Assembly (NCBI RefSeq): GCF_039524015.1
Contig: NZ_BAAAGF010000004.1
Location: forward strand, 1 to 64,000
Reading direction: 5' to 3'
Length of the DNA: 64,000 nt
DNA from: Gaetbulibacter_B jejuensis
Lineage (GTDB): Bacteria > Bacteroidota > Bacteroidia > Flavobacteriales > Flavobacteriaceae
Below the pieces are notes generated by a model. It was given only the letters and a program-made list of their open reading frames with translations, did no database searches and was not told the origin of the DNA. Both the position numbers and the translations under genes were made by a program. The first letter of the stretch is position 1. The number at the start of each line of letters is the position of its first letter. This document shows positions 19,587 to 28,427 of this stretch, in pieces.

Positions 19587-19616
19587 AAAAAAGTCCTAAC
19601 ATTACTGCTAGGACTT
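19587..19616 (-). terminator. Terminator after gldJ
   Basis: On the minus strand AAAGTCCTA pairs with TAGGACTTT around a 10-base loop, followed by a T run. It ends gldJ before murF. Confidence 0.78.
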
Positions 19617-19639
19617 TGTATTTTTAAATTAATCTAGAA

Positions 19640-21310
19640 TTAATTTTTAGTCTTGTTTTTTCCTTTAGATTTTGAACCTACTCTAGACATAGCGCATCTA
19701 AACCCGATGTAATCTGTTGCCATATCTTGAGGGAAGAATCTACGTTGAGCTGGATCTAACCAGTAGTCTCTATCTTTCCAAGAACCACCTTTGTATACTC
19801 TTACTTTATCATTGATTAAAGAGGTTCTGTCGTTTGACTTGTCGTACTCTTTAATTAAGTTACCTGAAGAGTCTCTCTCAATATTATGTTTTGGAGAGTT
19901 ATACATTTTTCTAGTATTAGCAGTTTCTTCTTCGTCAAAACTTTCGTTATAGTAGCGAGAAGATCTAGCATCACCATCTCTGTAGTTTCTGTTGTCACTA
20001 GTATCAAAATTTGTTCTTAAGTAAGTTTCGTTTTCGTCAACTGGAACTTGTAAAATTTCACCAGGTAAGTTTCTTGCAACAAGTTTACCATTACTTAAAG
20101 TATCATATACTACTTCTTCAGGAGTTACAATTTTAACTGTACCATCATCATTAATTGCGTTTTTAGTATAAACGTTACCACGATAGTAGTTAAAGTCATT
20201 AAATTCATCATCTACAATTGGTCTGTATACGTCGGCAACCCATTCTGCAACGTTACCAGCCATATCATATAAACCATAATCGTTAGCTTCGTAAGACATA
20301 ACTTGCGCAGTGATATCAGCACCATCGTCAGACCATCCTGCAATTCCACCGTAATCACCTTTTCCTTGCTTGAAGTTAGCTAATTGATCACCTCTAGACT
20401 TTCTTTTTCCAGAACGTGTGTATTGACCATTCCAAGGGTATTTTTTTCTACCTCTGTAAGTGTTGTAGTTTCTTAATTCACTCATCCCAAGAGCAGCATA
20501 TTCCCACTCTGCTTCAGATGGTAAACGGTATTTTGGAGAAATTACTCCAGTTTCTCTACTAGCGTAAACATTTATTTCGTTACCCTCAGCATCTGTTCTA
20601 GCTTTTCTTTTACCTCCTTTAAGTACTTCTTCGTTACCTCCAAAAGTTTCAGTTGGAGCAGTAATATAAGTGTCAGTGTTAAAGTTGCTATCAGCAGATG
20701 TATCAGTTAAGTGAGAATCTCTTTTTAAATAACCAGCATCTTGTAAGTACATTTCATTTACTCGATCTGTTCTCCAGTTAGCAAATTCAACGGCTTGAAT
20801 CCAACTAACACCTACAACAGGGTATTCAGCATAACCAGGATGACGTAAATAGTTTTCAGTCATCATTTCAGCATATCCAAGACGGTTTCTCCAAACTAAT
20901 GTATCAGGAAGAGCTCCATCATAAATAAGTCTAAAGTTAGGATCGTCTGGTGGGTAAACTCTTTTAATCCAATCAAGATACTCTAAGTACATCATGTTGG
21001 TTACCTCAGTTTCATCCATGTAAAAAGATTGTACATGTTGTTGGTTTGGGCTATTATTCCAATCATGCATAACATCATCTTGTACTTTACCCATGGTAAA
21101 TGTACCTCCTTCTATAAAAACTAATCCAGGAGCAGTTTCTTGTTCTTTAAAGTTAGTATTGTACTGAAAACCTCCATTTTTGTCGTTGATGTTCCAGCCT
21201 GTGGCTCTAGAACTGTTCTTTGACGAAGAAGATTTCTTACAACTAAACATGGCTAAAGATAGCATTAGGGCTAAAATTATCCGTAGGTTAAATACATTTT
21301 TCATATACAT
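19640..21310 (-). CDS. gldJ: Gliding motility / T9SS lipoprotein GldJ (556 aa)
   Basis: Outer-membrane-associated lipoprotein required for gliding and stable T9SS assembly in Flavobacteriia. Seen: lipobox region LAMFSC (Cys about 24); then a formylglycine-generating-enzyme (SUMF1)-like fold, with FIEGGTFTMG, MDETEVTNMMYLEYLDW, PVVGVSWIQAVEFANWRT, the YRLPSEAEWEYAA block, DMAGNVAEWVADVY and the GFRCAMS end. GldJ uses this fold structurally. A large insertion lies between the early and late parts (about 190-245). It is divergent from porU across a 252-base gap, the usual flavobacterial arrangement. Confidence 0.96.
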   Translation of the reverse strand: MYMKNVFNLRIILALMLSLAMFSCKKSSSSKNSSRATGWNINDKNGGFQYNTNFKEQETAPGLVFIEGGTFTMGKVQDDVMHDWNNSPNQQHVQSFYMDETEVTNMMYLEYLDWIKRVYPPDDPNFRLIYDGALPDTLVWRNRLGYAEMMTENYLRHPGYAEYPVVGVSWIQAVEFANWRTDRVNEMYLQDAGYLKRDSHLTDTSADSNFNTDTYITAPTETFGGNEEVLKGGKRKARTDAEGNEINVYASRETGVISPKYRLPSEAEWEYAALGMSELRNYNTYRGRKKYPWNGQYTRSGKRKSRGDQLANFKQGKGDYGGIAGWSDDGADITAQVMSYEANDYGLYDMAGNVAEWVADVYRPIVDDEFNDFNYYRGNVYTKNAINDDGTVKIVTPEEVVYDTLSNGKLVARNLPGEILQVPVDENETYLRTNFDTSDNRNYRDGDARSSRYYNESFDEEETANTRKMYNSPKHNIERDSSGNLIKEYDKSNDRTSLINDKVRVYKGGSWKDRDYWLDPAQRRFFPQDMATDYIGFRCAMSRVGSKSKGKNKTKN

Positions 21311-21501
21311 ACTTTTAAGTAAGCTAGTTTATTTTAGTGACGCAATATAGTAATTAAAGAAAAAATAACAACGTTTTTTTGTAATTTATATCAAAAAAAA
21401 AGTGCATTTCATCCTTTTTTTTGTACACGATATCGGATTTTTGCTCTTTTTATCGATGTAAATTGTTACCAATTAACGAACAAATAAATTAAATATTGTT
21501 G

Positions 21502-21509
21502 TAATTTTG
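21502..21509 (+). promoter_or_regulatory. -7 box of porU
   Basis: TAATTTTG matches TAnnTTTG, 53 bases before the porU start. The nearest upstream TTG is too far (36 bases), so only the -7 element is supported. The rest of the 252-base gldJ-porU gap shows only AT-rich runs. Confidence 0.4.
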
Positions 21510-21562
21510 AATAAAAAATTGAAAAGCTATAATAACATATCTGTACTAACGTTTATTATACT

Positions 21563-24500
21563 ATGAAAAAACACTTACTCTTACTTTTTGTATTACTGCC
21601 TTTTATAGGGTTTTCTCAACAAAAAACATTTCAAATTAATTGGGAAGGAGAAAAAACATTAAGAGCTGATTCTTCAATTGTTACTGTTCCATATTTTAAT
21701 AAAGACAACTTTAATTTTAGTAATACTGATGGGTTGAAGTTTTTTGCACATTGGAAAACCAACAACTATATCAATGAAAGCTCTGTTCAATTAGCTAATG
21801 TTTCATACTCAACTATTAGTTCAACAGATTTAAAAGGAGTTCCAGTTAATACCATTTCTAATTCACCTGAATTAAAACTATCAAATGCAATAGCAAGAGA
21901 TGATGTGTCTGCTTATTTAGAGTTGAAACCTATTGTTAAACAAAATGGTGTGTATAAAAAAATTACTTCATTTACTGTAAGCTACAGCACAACTAATAGT
22001 TCTAGTGCTTTAGGAAGATCTTCTAGCTCTATGTTGCAAACAAATGCAGTTACAAACTCTGTGTTGGCTTCTGGGAGTTGGTATAGGTTTTATGTAGATA
22101 CTACAGGTGTTTTTAGACTAACTAAAAGTTTTTTAAATCAGTTAGGTGTTAATACAAACTCGGTGGATCCTAGAAATATTAAAGTCTATGGAAATGGAGG
22201 CGCAATGTTGCCTAAAGAAAACTCAGTTTTTTATCCAATTGACTTAACCGAGAATGCTATTAAGTTTGTTGGTGAAGAAGATGGTGATTTTGATAATGAC
22301 GATTATATATTGTTTTATGCAGAAGGGCCAAGAGGCTATAATGAAGAGAGTAATACGAATATAAACGCATATACAGATAAATCTTATTACTATATTAATA
22401 TTAGTAGTGGAATGGGAAAAAGAATCCCGGAAGCTACTCAGCCAAACGATGATGCAGATTTTGAAGTAAACACATTTCAGGATTATCAATTTCATGAAAT
22501 AGACCAATATAATTTGGTGAAAGTAGGTAGGCGTTGGTTTGGAGATAGGTTTGATATCGAAAATGAAAAAGAGTTTGCTTTTACATTTCCAAACTTAGTG
22601 ACTTCTGAACCTGCTAGAGTGAGGGTTTATGCTGCTGCAGTTTCTGAAATTGGAACATCAATGGAAGTAAAGCTTAATGGAAATACAATCTCAAATTTTA
22701 CTTTTGCAGCAATTGATAGTCCTACCCTAGCTTCTGGAGGTTTTTTTAATAGTGATTTAATGCTTAACTCTCCTGATGTTGTATTTAACTTAAAGTATAA
22801 TAACAATAATAATCCTGCTTCTTTAGGGTACTTAGATTATATTTCTGTAGAAGCTACCAGAGAGTTGAGTTTTGAAGGAGGTCAGTTTACTTTTAAAAAT
22901 GCTAATGTGGCAACCTCTGCTGGAATAGCTCAATACAATTTGGCTAATGCAGCTAACGTTTCAGAGGTATGGGATATAACAGATAAGTATAATGTAGTAG
23001 GCTATACAAATTTTGATGAAAGTTCAAACTTTAGTTTTAAAACTACAGCAGGTACTTCAAAAATATATTTGGCAGTTTCGCCTTCAGATTATTTTCAGCC
23101 ACTAAGAGAAAGTGTTACTACAATTGCGAACCAAAATATAAAAGGAACAATATTTAAGAATAGTTCAGGAGAGTTTGAAGATATAGACTATTTAATAATT
23201 TCACCAAATGCACTAGCGTCACAAGCTGAAAGACTAGCACAAATCAATAGAGATCAATATGGGTTAACTGTTAAAGTTGTGACCTTAAATGAAATTTATA
23301 ACGAATTTAGTTCAGGTAATGTTGATGTTACTGCAATAAGAAATCTTGTTAGATATGTGTATCATAATGCAAGTGCTCCAGATAAAAGACTCAAGTATTT
23401 ATGCTTATTTGGTGATGCATCTTATGACCACAAAGAACGTATAGCGCCTAAAACAGATGTAGTTCCATCATGGCATTCTTATGCCAGCTTTAGTTTGACC
23501 GATTCTTTTGTGTCTGATGATTACTATGGGTTGATGGACGAAAATGAAGGTAATATGGCTGCCAATAACTTATTAGATATCGCAGTAGGAAGAATTTTAG
23601 CTCAAGATCTACAAAGTGCGACTGAGTTAGTAGATAAAATTGATTCCTATTATAAAACAGCGTCTTTTGGTAGTTGGAGAAATAATTACATCTTTATTTC
23701 AGATGATGTCGATGAAGCTTGGGAAAGAACTTTACAAGAAACAACAGATGATATAGCAGATTTAATTACTGAAGAAAAACCATTTATTAACGCTATAAAA
23801 ATTCATTCAGATTCTTATCAACAAGAATCTACATCAAGTGGTGATAGTAATCCATCTGTTAATAGAGCTATTAGAGACGCAATAGATGTAGGAGCTTTAG
23901 TTGTGAATTACTTTGGTCATGGAGGAGAAGATGGTTTGTCAGGAGAAAGGATTTTTGATAAAAATGACTCGCAAGAAGTTAATAATACTTGTAAATATAA
24001 TTGTTTTGTAACTGTTACATGTGAATATACAAGATTTGATGATCCTTTAAGACCTACAGCAGGAGAGTATACTTACTGGAATAAAGAAGGTGGAGCTATA
24101 GCTTTAATAACTACTACTAGGCAAATTTTTGTGAGTGTGGGTGTATCGTTTAATATAAAGTTAACAGAAAAGATGTTTGCGTTTGATTCTAATGAATATA
24201 CTTCAATTGCAGAAGCATTACGATTAACAAAAACCGATCCTGCAATTTCAGGAATATCACAAAAACGATTGGTGTTTTTTATAGGAGACCCAGCAATGAA
24301 ATTAGCATTACCAAAATCAGATATTAGATTAACTGCAGTTAATGATGTTTCAATTGATCAAGAAACAGACGTTTTAAAAGCGTTGGGTAAAGTTAAATTA
24401 TCAGGAGAAGTAGTTGATGAATCAGGTAACCTTATTCCAAATTATAATGGAGTATTAACAGCAACAGTTTTTGATAAAAACATAGAAAGACAAACATTAG

Positions 24501-25435
24501 GTAATGATGGTACTACTGAAAACGGTCAACTCATTATCATGGATTTTGAAACATTAGGAGAAATTATTTTTAAAGGACAAGCAACTGTAGAAAACGGTCA
24601 ATTTGACTTTGAGTTTGTGGTGCCTAGAGATATTAGTATTCCTGTAGGTAATGGTAAGGTTAGTTTTTATGCTCAAACTGAAAATCCTGCACAAGACCAA
24701 ACAGGAGCAAGTTTTGATATTCAAGTTGGAGGTATTAATGAAAATGCTGAAGAAGATAATATTGGACCAGTTATAAACCTTTATATGAATGATGAAAACT
24801 TTGTTTCAGGAGGAATAACTAACGAAGCTCCAACACTTTTAGCAAAACTTCAAGATGATAATGGTATTAATACATCTAGTGGAGTAGGACATGATATTGT
24901 TGCTATTATTGATGGAGATGAAGCAAACCCTTATATTTTAAACGATTATTATCAAGCTAACGTTGATGATTACCAAAATGGAGAGGTGACTTATCCATTT
25001 AGAGATTTAGAACCAGGTTTGCATACATTAACCTTAAAAGCTTGGGATGTTTACAACAATTCATCAACTTCTGAAATACAGTTTGTAGTTCATGATAAAG
25101 ATGAAAAACTAGTTATTACTAACGTACTTAACTATCCAAATCCGTTTGTAAACTACACTGAATTTTGGTTCAATCACAATAGTTCAGATAATTTAGACGT
25201 TTCTATACAGATATTTACGGTTTCAGGGAAACTGGTAAGAACTTTAAACGGTCAAACCAATTCCGAAGGATGCTGTAATAATGGGACATCTTCGTTGTCT
25301 AGAAGCATTGTTTGGGATGGAAGAGACGATTTTGGAGATAAAATAGGAAAAGGGGTTTATATTTATAAGCTAAAAGTACGATCAAACCAATTAAACAAAC
25401 AGGTAGAAAAAATTCAAAAACTTGTAATACTATAA
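21563..25435 (+). CDS. porU: T9SS sortase PorU, C25 (gingipain-like) family (1290 aa)
   Basis: Cell-surface peptidase that removes the C-terminal sorting domain of T9SS cargo and attaches it to the surface anchor. Seen: signal peptide (1-18, ending GFSQ); N-terminal beta domains; a C25 peptidase domain (about 545-930) with DYLIISPNAL, the catalytic His786 in NYFGHGGEDG and the catalytic Cys820 in FVTVTCEYTRFD. Beta-sandwich modules follow, and the protein ends with its own sorting-domain-like end including YPNPF and GKGVYIYKLKV. Length fits PorU. A Cys-Cys pair (GCC) sits in the C-terminal domain. It is followed by porV with its own promoter. Confidence 0.97.
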   Translation: MKKHLLLLFVLLPFIGFSQQKTFQINWEGEKTLRADSSIVTVPYFNKDNFNFSNTDGLKFFAHWKTNNYINESSVQLANVSYSTISSTDLKGVPVNTISNSPELKLSNAIARDDVSAYLELKPIVKQNGVYKKITSFTVSYSTTNSSSALGRSSSSMLQTNAVTNSVLASGSWYRFYVDTTGVFRLTKSFLNQLGVNTNSVDPRNIKVYGNGGAMLPKENSVFYPIDLTENAIKFVGEEDGDFDNDDYILFYAEGPRGYNEESNTNINAYTDKSYYYINISSGMGKRIPEATQPNDDADFEVNTFQDYQFHEIDQYNLVKVGRRWFGDRFDIENEKEFAFTFPNLVTSEPARVRVYAAAVSEIGTSMEVKLNGNTISNFTFAAIDSPTLASGGFFNSDLMLNSPDVVFNLKYNNNNNPASLGYLDYISVEATRELSFEGGQFTFKNANVATSAGIAQYNLANAANVSEVWDITDKYNVVGYTNFDESSNFSFKTTAGTSKIYLAVSPSDYFQPLRESVTTIANQNIKGTIFKNSSGEFEDIDYLIISPNALASQAERLAQINRDQYGLTVKVVTLNEIYNEFSSGNVDVTAIRNLVRYVYHNASAPDKRLKYLCLFGDASYDHKERIAPKTDVVPSWHSYASFSLTDSFVSDDYYGLMDENEGNMAANNLLDIAVGRILAQDLQSATELVDKIDSYYKTASFGSWRNNYIFISDDVDEAWERTLQETTDDIADLITEEKPFINAIKIHSDSYQQESTSSGDSNPSVNRAIRDAIDVGALVVNYFGHGGEDGLSGERIFDKNDSQEVNNTCKYNCFVTVTCEYTRFDDPLRPTAGEYTYWNKEGGAIALITTTRQIFVSVGVSFNIKLTEKMFAFDSNEYTSIAEALRLTKTDPAISGISQKRLVFFIGDPAMKLALPKSDIRLTAVNDVSIDQETDVLKALGKVKLSGEVVDESGNLIPNYNGVLTATVFDKNIERQTLGNDGTTENGQLIIMDFETLGEIIFKGQATVENGQFDFEFVVPRDISIPVGNGKVSFYAQTENPAQDQTGASFDIQVGGINENAEEDNIGPVINLYMNDENFVSGGITNEAPTLLAKLQDDNGINTSSGVGHDIVAIIDGDEANPYILNDYYQANVDDYQNGEVTYPFRDLEPGLHTLTLKAWDVYNNSSTSEIQFVVHDKDEKLVITNVLNYPNPFVNYTEFWFNHNSSDNLDVSIQIFTVSGKLVRTLNGQTNSEGCCNNGTSSLSRSIVWDGRDDFGDKIGKGVYIYKLKVRSNQLNKQVEKIQKLVIL

Positions 25436-25451
25436 TAAAGATTTATATTTG
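25422..25451 (+). promoter_or_regulatory. Promoter of porV
   Basis: TTG (25422-25424), 19-base spacer, TATATTTG (25444-25451): a full match to the flavobacterial consensus, overlapping the last codons of porU. porV can therefore be transcribed without porU. Confidence 0.7.
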
Positions 25452-25500
25452 CTAAATATTTTAGTGGTTTATAATCACTAAGTTGAATACTTAATAACAC

Positions 25501-26721
25501 ATGAAAAAATACACAATTGCCCTAATTACTTTATTAGTTTTTAATATTTCAAATGCACAGGAAGAAACTGTTGTTTTTGATAATCAATCATCAGTAATTA
25601 CAACAGGCGTTCCTTTTTTACTTATAGCGTCTGATGCTCGTGCAGCAGGTATGGGAGATATGGGAGTAGCAACATCAGCCGATGCGTATTCACAACAATG
25701 GAATCCAGCTAAATATGCATTTTCTGAAACCAAATCAGGTATTGGAGTAAGTTATACTCCATACTTAAGTAAACTTGTAAATGACATCTTTTTAGGGAAT
25801 ATTACGTATTTCAACCGAATTAACGAAGGAAGTGCTTTCGCTGCAAGTTTTAAATACTTTAGCCTTGGTGAAATTGAAATTGTGCAAGATGAATTTTCTG
25901 AAGCTTTAATAGAAAAACCAAACGAACTTACTGTAGATGTATCTTATTCTTTACGTTTAGCAGATCAGTTTTCAATGGCAGTGGCTTTAAGATATTTGCG
26001 TTCAGATTTAAGAATTCAAGCAGTTGATGCTAATGCAAGTGCTGCAAGCTCAATAGGAGTTGATATTGCAGGATATTATCAAAGTGAAGAAGAAGCCTAT
26101 AACGATTTTAACGGTCGTTGGAGAGCAGGATTTGCAATTCAAAACCTTGGTCCAAAAATTAAATATGACGATGCTGGAAGAGAAAACTTTATTCCTACCA
26201 ACCTAAAACTTGGTGGTGGATTCGATTTTATTTTTGACGATTATAATAAACTGTCAGTTACTGCAGAAGTTAACAAGTTATTAGTACCAACACCTCCAGT
26301 CTTAGGTTTTGTTGATACTGTTCAAGAAGGAGATACAGAGCCTAATGGGCAGCAAGATGCTAATGAACCAACAATAATTGTTGAAGGTAAAGATAACGAC
26401 GTAAGTTTTGTAAAAGGTATTTTTCAATCTTTTAGTGATGCACCAGGTGGATTTAGCGAAGAGTTAAAAGAGTTTACTTGGGCTTTAGGAGCTGAGTATA
26501 AATACCAAGACTCATTTGCGTTTAGAGCAGGTTACTTTAATGAAAGCGAAGATAAAGGAGCAAGAAAGTTTTTTGCTTTAGGAGCAGGATTTAAATACTC
26601 TGCAATAGATATTGACATGTCATATCTGTTTTCAGCATCAAAAGTACAAAGTCCGTTAGAGAACACGTTGCGTTTCTCATTAACGTTTAACTTTGGAGAT
26701 GGTGAATATGATGAATATTAG
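25501..26721 (+). CDS. porV: T9SS outer-membrane shuttle protein PorV (406 aa)
   Basis: FadL-like beta-barrel that takes cargo from the T9SS translocon to the PorU sortase. Seen: signal peptide (1-20, ending NAQ), the family start VPFLLIASDARAAGMGDMG, alternating beta-barrel strands throughout, an extended loop around residues 265-310 and a C-terminal aromatic end typical of outer-membrane barrels. It stands directly downstream of porU, as in other Flavobacteriia. Residues 185-190 are acidic loops facing the surface in homologues. Confidence 0.95.
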   Translation: MKKYTIALITLLVFNISNAQEETVVFDNQSSVITTGVPFLLIASDARAAGMGDMGVATSADAYSQQWNPAKYAFSETKSGIGVSYTPYLSKLVNDIFLGNITYFNRINEGSAFAASFKYFSLGEIEIVQDEFSEALIEKPNELTVDVSYSLRLADQFSMAVALRYLRSDLRIQAVDANASAASSIGVDIAGYYQSEEEAYNDFNGRWRAGFAIQNLGPKIKYDDAGRENFIPTNLKLGGGFDFIFDDYNKLSVTAEVNKLLVPTPPVLGFVDTVQEGDTEPNGQQDANEPTIIVEGKDNDVSFVKGIFQSFSDAPGGFSEELKEFTWALGAEYKYQDSFAFRAGYFNESEDKGARKFFALGAGFKYSAIDIDMSYLFSASKVQSPLENTLRFSLTFNFGDGEYDEY

Positions 26722-26745
26722 ACATTCATTTTTAATAAACAAACT

Positions 26746-26777
26746 AAAAACTATTGTTAAAAGCAATAGTTTTTTTG
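26746..26777 (+). terminator. Terminator after porV
   Basis: AAAAACTATTG pairs with CAATAGTTTTT around a 7-base loop, followed by further T. It separates porV from cdd. Confidence 0.85.
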
Positions 26778-26817
26778 TCTAAAATAGTTTTATACCTTTA
26801 TTAAGTAAAATATAAAA

Positions 26818-27300
26818 GTGAAAGAAGTAAAGATAGAATCCGTTTTGACGGTTTACGATAATATAGAAGAGCTTTCCAAAGATGTGATAAGCTTAATGGA
26901 AAAAGCTATGGAAGCACGACAAAATGCTTACGCTCCTTATTCAAAGTTCAATGTTGGTGCTGCTTTACTTCTAGATAATGGAGAAGTTGTTACAGGCAGT
27001 AACCAAGAAAACGCATCTTATCCTTCTGGGCTTTGTGCAGAGCGAACAGCTATTTATTATGCAGGCGCAAAATATCCCAAAGCTAAAATTGTTCAAATGG
27101 CAATAATAGCAGGTTCTACAATAAAACAAACAATGTCTCCAATTCCGCCTTGTGGAGCGTGTAGACAGGCAATAGCTGAGTATGAAGTAAAACAAGATGC
27201 ACCTATTGAAATCTATTTTATGGGAGAAACAGGAAAGGTTGTAAAGTCAAATTCATTGGCAAATCTTCTGCCTTTAGTTTTTGATAAATCATTTCTATAA
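26818..27300 (+). CDS. cdd: Cytidine deaminase (160 aa)
   Basis: Zinc enzyme of pyrimidine salvage that deaminates cytidine and deoxycytidine. Seen: NAYAPYSKFNVGAALL substrate loop, the catalytic motif CAERTA with the proton-shuttle Glu, and the zinc pair in PCGACRQ. Length of 160 is slightly longer than the classical 130-residue tetrameric form because of an N-terminal extension. The start codon is GTG at 26818, as no suitable ATG lies before the conserved region's first helix. It follows the porV terminator. Confidence 0.93.
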   Translation: MKEVKIESVLTVYDNIEELSKDVISLMEKAMEARQNAYAPYSKFNVGAALLLDNGEVVTGSNQENASYPSGLCAERTAIYYAGAKYPKAKIVQMAIIAGSTIKQTMSPIPPCGACRQAIAEYEVKQDAPIEIYFMGETGKVVKSNSLANLLPLVFDKSFL

Positions 27301-27353
27301 CGTTTTCGGTAAAAATTTACGAATTACTGTTTTTTCATTAATATGTAAAGTGT

Positions 27354-27361
27354 TACTTTTG
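27354..27361 (+). promoter_or_regulatory. -7 box of the pyruvate dehydrogenase genes
   Basis: TACTTTTG matches TAnnTTTG, 61 bases before the E1 alpha start; no clear upstream TTG is seen. Confidence 0.4.
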
Positions 27362-27422
27362 TTATTCGCTTGTGTCAATTTTATTAGGACACGCATTGTT
27401 TTTCTTTTATAAATTAAGTTAA

Positions 27423-28421
27423 ATGCAAAAAGTAACAAAAGAAGTTTACCTTAAATGGTATGAAGACATGTTATTCTGGAGAAAGTTTGAAGATAAACTA
27501 GCTGCAGTTTATATCCAACAAAAAGTAAGAGGATTTCTTCACTTGTACAATGGTCAAGAAGCTGTGTTAGCAGGAGCGCTACACGCTATGGATTTGACTA
27601 AAGATAAAATGATAACCGCATATCGTAACCACGTACAACCAATTGGTATGGGTGTAGACCCAAAACGTGTTATGGCAGAATTATATGGTAAAGCAACAGG
27701 TACCTCTCAAGGTCTTGGTGGTTCAATGCATATTTTTTCTAAAGAACACCGTTTTTATGGTGGTCATGGTATTGTAGGTGGTCAAATTCCTCTAGGTGCT
27801 GGTATTGCATTTGGTGATAAATATCATGGTAGCGATGCTGTAACGCTTTGTTGCTTTGGTGATGGTGCAGCAAGACAAGGTTCACTTCACGAAACGTTCA
27901 ACTTGGCAATGTTATGGAAATTACCAGTAGTTTTTGTTTGTGAAAACAACGGTTATGCTATGGGAACATCTGTAGAACGAACTGCAAACCATACAGATAT
28001 CTGGAAACTAGGTTTAGGGTACGAAATGCCTTCTGGACCTGTTGATGGAATGAATCCTGTAAAAGTTGCTGAAGCCTTTGATGAAGCAATTCAAAGAGCT
28101 AGACGTGGTGATGGACCAACATTTTTAGAATTAAAAACATACCGTTACAGAGGACACTCAATGTCTGATGCACAACACTACAGAACAAAAGAAGAAGTTG
28201 AAGAGTACAAGAAAATAGATCCTATTACACAAGTAAAAGATATTATCTTGGAAAACAAATATGCAACTGAAGCTGATATAAAAGTTATTGACAAGCGCGT
28301 AAAAGATTTAGTAAGCGAATGCGAAAAATTTGCTGAAGAATCTCCATTCCCAGAAAAGAATGTTATGTACGATGCGGTTTACGAGCAACAAGATTATCCA
28401 TTTATACAACACAAACTATAA
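27423..28421 (+). CDS. pdhA: Pyruvate dehydrogenase E1 component, alpha subunit (332 aa)
   Basis: Thiamine-diphosphate subunit of the pyruvate dehydrogenase complex, which turns pyruvate into acetyl-CoA. Seen: FLHLYNGQEA, AYRNHVQPIGMG, GLGGSMHIF, and the thiamine-binding motif GDGAARQGSLHETFNLA (GDG...N), then the phosphorylation-loop-like RYRGHSMSDAQHYR. Length fits the alpha subunit of the two-subunit E1. The beta subunit gene is not next to it; the E2 gene follows six bases later. E1 beta and E3 must be elsewhere in the genome. Confidence 0.96.
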   Translation: MQKVTKEVYLKWYEDMLFWRKFEDKLAAVYIQQKVRGFLHLYNGQEAVLAGALHAMDLTKDKMITAYRNHVQPIGMGVDPKRVMAELYGKATGTSQGLGGSMHIFSKEHRFYGGHGIVGGQIPLGAGIAFGDKYHGSDAVTLCCFGDGAARQGSLHETFNLAMLWKLPVVFVCENNGYAMGTSVERTANHTDIWKLGLGYEMPSGPVDGMNPVKVAEAFDEAIQRARRGDGPTFLELKTYRYRGHSMSDAQHYRTKEEVEEYKKIDPITQVKDIILENKYATEADIKVIDKRVKDLVSECEKFAEESPFPEKNVMYDAVYEQQDYPFIQHKL

Positions 28422-28427
28422 TAAGAT

